Shown in pieces: positions 5,815-6,720 of a stretch of DNA of 6,720 nt. The DNA is taken from assembly GCA_003167055.1 (NCBI GenBank), contig PMUE01000237.1, forward strand, positions 1 through 6,720, in the 5' to 3' direction. Source of the DNA: Vulcanimicrobiota bacterium. Lineage in GTDB: Bacteria > Vulcanimicrobiota > Vulcanimicrobiia > Vulcanimicrobiales > Vulcanimicrobiaceae. The notes beneath the pieces are model-generated. The model saw nothing but the letters and a program-made list of their open reading frames with translations. It searched no databases and was not told the origin of the DNA. The position numbers and the translations under genes were made by a program. Each line of letters begins with the position of its first letter. The stretch's first letter is position 1.

Positions 5815-6720
5815 TACTCCAGCACGGCGCGAAGCGTTGGGCGCTCGTGGCGTTCGGTCTGCTTGCCGCGTTCGCGTGGCGCGCGGAAGCCCGCGGCGAG
5901 CGCACCTTGCAGAATCTCCACGGCAGCGTGAGCTACGTGACCGGCGACGGCGTGCCGGCGCACGTCCTCCCGCCTTCAGTGTCGACCGTCCTTGCCGATG
6001 ATGACGTCGCCCGCACGGGAGCCGCTTCGATGGCAGCGATCACCTTGGGCGATTCGTCGCAGATCTTTATGGCCAGCAATAGCGTGCTCAAACTCGACAC
6101 GTTTTCACAAACCGACATTGCGCACGCGCACTTCGTGATATTCGACGGGAAGGTGCGCTTTGCGGTCTCCCATCCCGCCGGAGCCCACGCCGATTACACG
6201 TTCACGACGCCGACCGGGCAGATCGGCGTGCGCGGAACCATCGGTGATATCGCGGTCGATCCGTTCGACGGCGTGCGGATGAACGTGTACCATCTTTCCG
6301 ACCCCGCCTTGCCGGTACAGGTGACGATGATCGACGGATCGACCTACGATATCGCCGGCGGTCACAAGATTTGGATGCGCTGGATCTCGGGCAAACTCGT
6401 CGCGCGGGTAACGCCGCTCTCGAAGGACGAGTTGAACCGTTTTTCGGAGCTCGGCCAGCCGGCCGTCATCGACGGCGGCCCGCCGCCGAAGGGCGAGATC
6501 CGCACCGCGCGGCACCGTCAGATCGCCGAGCGCGCGGCCGCCGAAGCCGTGGTGCTGCTGCGCAACGAGGGCGACCTCTTGCCGCTGTCGCCCCAGGCGC
6601 TGACCCGCGTGGCAGTGGTCGGTCCCAATGCCGACGCGCGGCGCATCCAGGGCGGCGGCTCGTCGCAGGTGCGCACCGATCGCCGCGTCTCGATCCTGTC
6701 GGCGATCACCGAGCGGCTGT
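5811..6720 (+). CDS. Exported FecR-domain protein running in frame into a GH3 C-terminal domain (3' end outside window)
   Basis: An open frame of 303 complete codons with no stop before the window end. It starts at ATG 5811, overlapping the VOC stop by 4 bp; the RBS is weak, consistent with coupling. Residues 1-27 are a signal peptide (K8, R9, hydrophobic WALVAFGLLAAFAW, AEA|R cleavage after A27). Residues about 38-150 are a FecR domain: DDDVARTGAAS (63-73) followed by AITLGDSSQIFMASNSVLKL, then GKVRFAV (113-119) and TPTGQIGVRGT (133-143), the hallmark of the family. There is no anti-sigma or membrane segment after the signal, so it is a periplasmic or surface FecR protein, not a classic iron-transport sigma regulator. 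The FecR tail ends near DGGPPPKG (221-228). From about residue 230 the sequence is the start of a GH3 C-terminal domain, described separately. Whether this is one natural protein is uncertain. Confidence 0.85.
   Translation, partial: MILQHGAKRWALVAFGLLAAFAWRAEARGERTLQNLHGSVSYVTGDGVPAHVLPPSVSTVLADDDVARTGAASMAAITLGDSSQIFMASNSVLKLDTFSQTDIAHAHFVIFDGKVRFAVSHPAGAHADYTFTTPTGQIGVRGTIGDIAVDPFDGVRMNVYHLSDPALPVQVTMIDGSTYDIAGGHKIWMRWISGKLVARVTPLSKDELNRFSELGQPAVIDGGPPPKGEIRTARHRQIAERAAAEAVVLLRNEGDLLPLSPQALTRVAVVGPNADARRIQGGGSSQVRTDRRVSILSAITERL
6498..6720 (+). other. GH3 (beta-glucosidase-like) C-terminal domain start, in frame behind FecR
   Basis: Residues 230-303 of the frame match the entry into the alpha/beta sandwich (C-terminal) domain of family 3 glycoside hydrolases: HRQIAERAAAEAVVLLRNEG (235-254), LLPL (256-259), RVAVVGPNAD (266-275) and QGGGSSQV (280-287), then the V-S-x-L-x-A-I stretch. 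In ordinary GH3 enzymes this follows a TIM barrel of roughly 300 residues that carries the catalytic Asp nucleophile. Here a FecR domain sits in that place. GC over 6481-6720 is 179 of 240 (75%), against 296 of 480 (62%) over 6001-6480. The domain identity is confident; its natural linkage to FecR is not. Confidence 0.8.

Noticed and set aside
6105..6515. 136-codon minus-strand frame opposite the FecR gene
   Set aside because: The plus-strand frame has clear signal peptide and FecR motifs; the minus frame has none.
1..6720. Defence system, mobile element, CRISPR array, tRNA or rRNA
   Set aside because: No transposase, integrase, nuclease cluster, direct-repeat array or structural RNA pattern was found when reading both strands.

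Overview
The window reads as a stretch of chromosome from a GC-rich (about 60%) Gram-negative-type bacterium: RND efflux pumps and several Sec-exported proteins imply an outer membrane or at least a busy envelope. I cannot place the lineage. The mix of proteins loosely recalls uncultured soil or terrestrial groups such as Eremiobacterota, but that is a weak guess. There is no phage, transposon, CRISPR array, tRNA or rRNA. Genes are packed almost end to end, and the longest gap between genes is 23 bp.

Layout: (1) 1-309 is the C-terminal end of an RND efflux transporter. Its stop overlaps by 4 bp (ATGA) the start of a second, complete RND transporter (306-3476, 1056 aa), so a tandem pair of pump subunits lies in one operon. 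Any adaptor or outer-membrane channel must lie outside the window. (2) 3482-4790 is a lower-GC block with two genes of unknown function. The first starts at a TTG 5 nt after the pump gene, lacks a signal peptide and an RBS, and looks 5'-truncated. The second is a Sec-exported protein with a conserved-looking C-terminal motif. (3) 4787-5404 on the minus strand encodes a compact SRAP (YedK/HMCES type) abasic-site protein. Its stop codon shares a CTAG palindrome with the stop of the convergent upstream gene. (4) Head to head with it, 23 bp away, is a VOC/glyoxalase-fold protein (5428-5814). Its stop overlaps (ATGA) the start of an exported FecR-domain protein (5811 onward), which runs open to the end of the window.

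The most unusual item is this last gene. After about 225 residues of signal peptide plus FecR domain, the same open frame passes without interruption into the opening of a glycoside hydrolase family 3 C-terminal domain, with no GH3 catalytic barrel before it. GC rises from about 62% to about 75% near the junction. This is either a novel FecR-GH3C fusion, a GH3 with its domains permuted (barrel downstream), or a chimeric join in the assembly. The sequence alone cannot decide.

The genes do not form one obvious system. The pump pair is an efflux module, SRAP is DNA-damage housekeeping, and the VOC and FecR genes are probably translationally coupled to each other.
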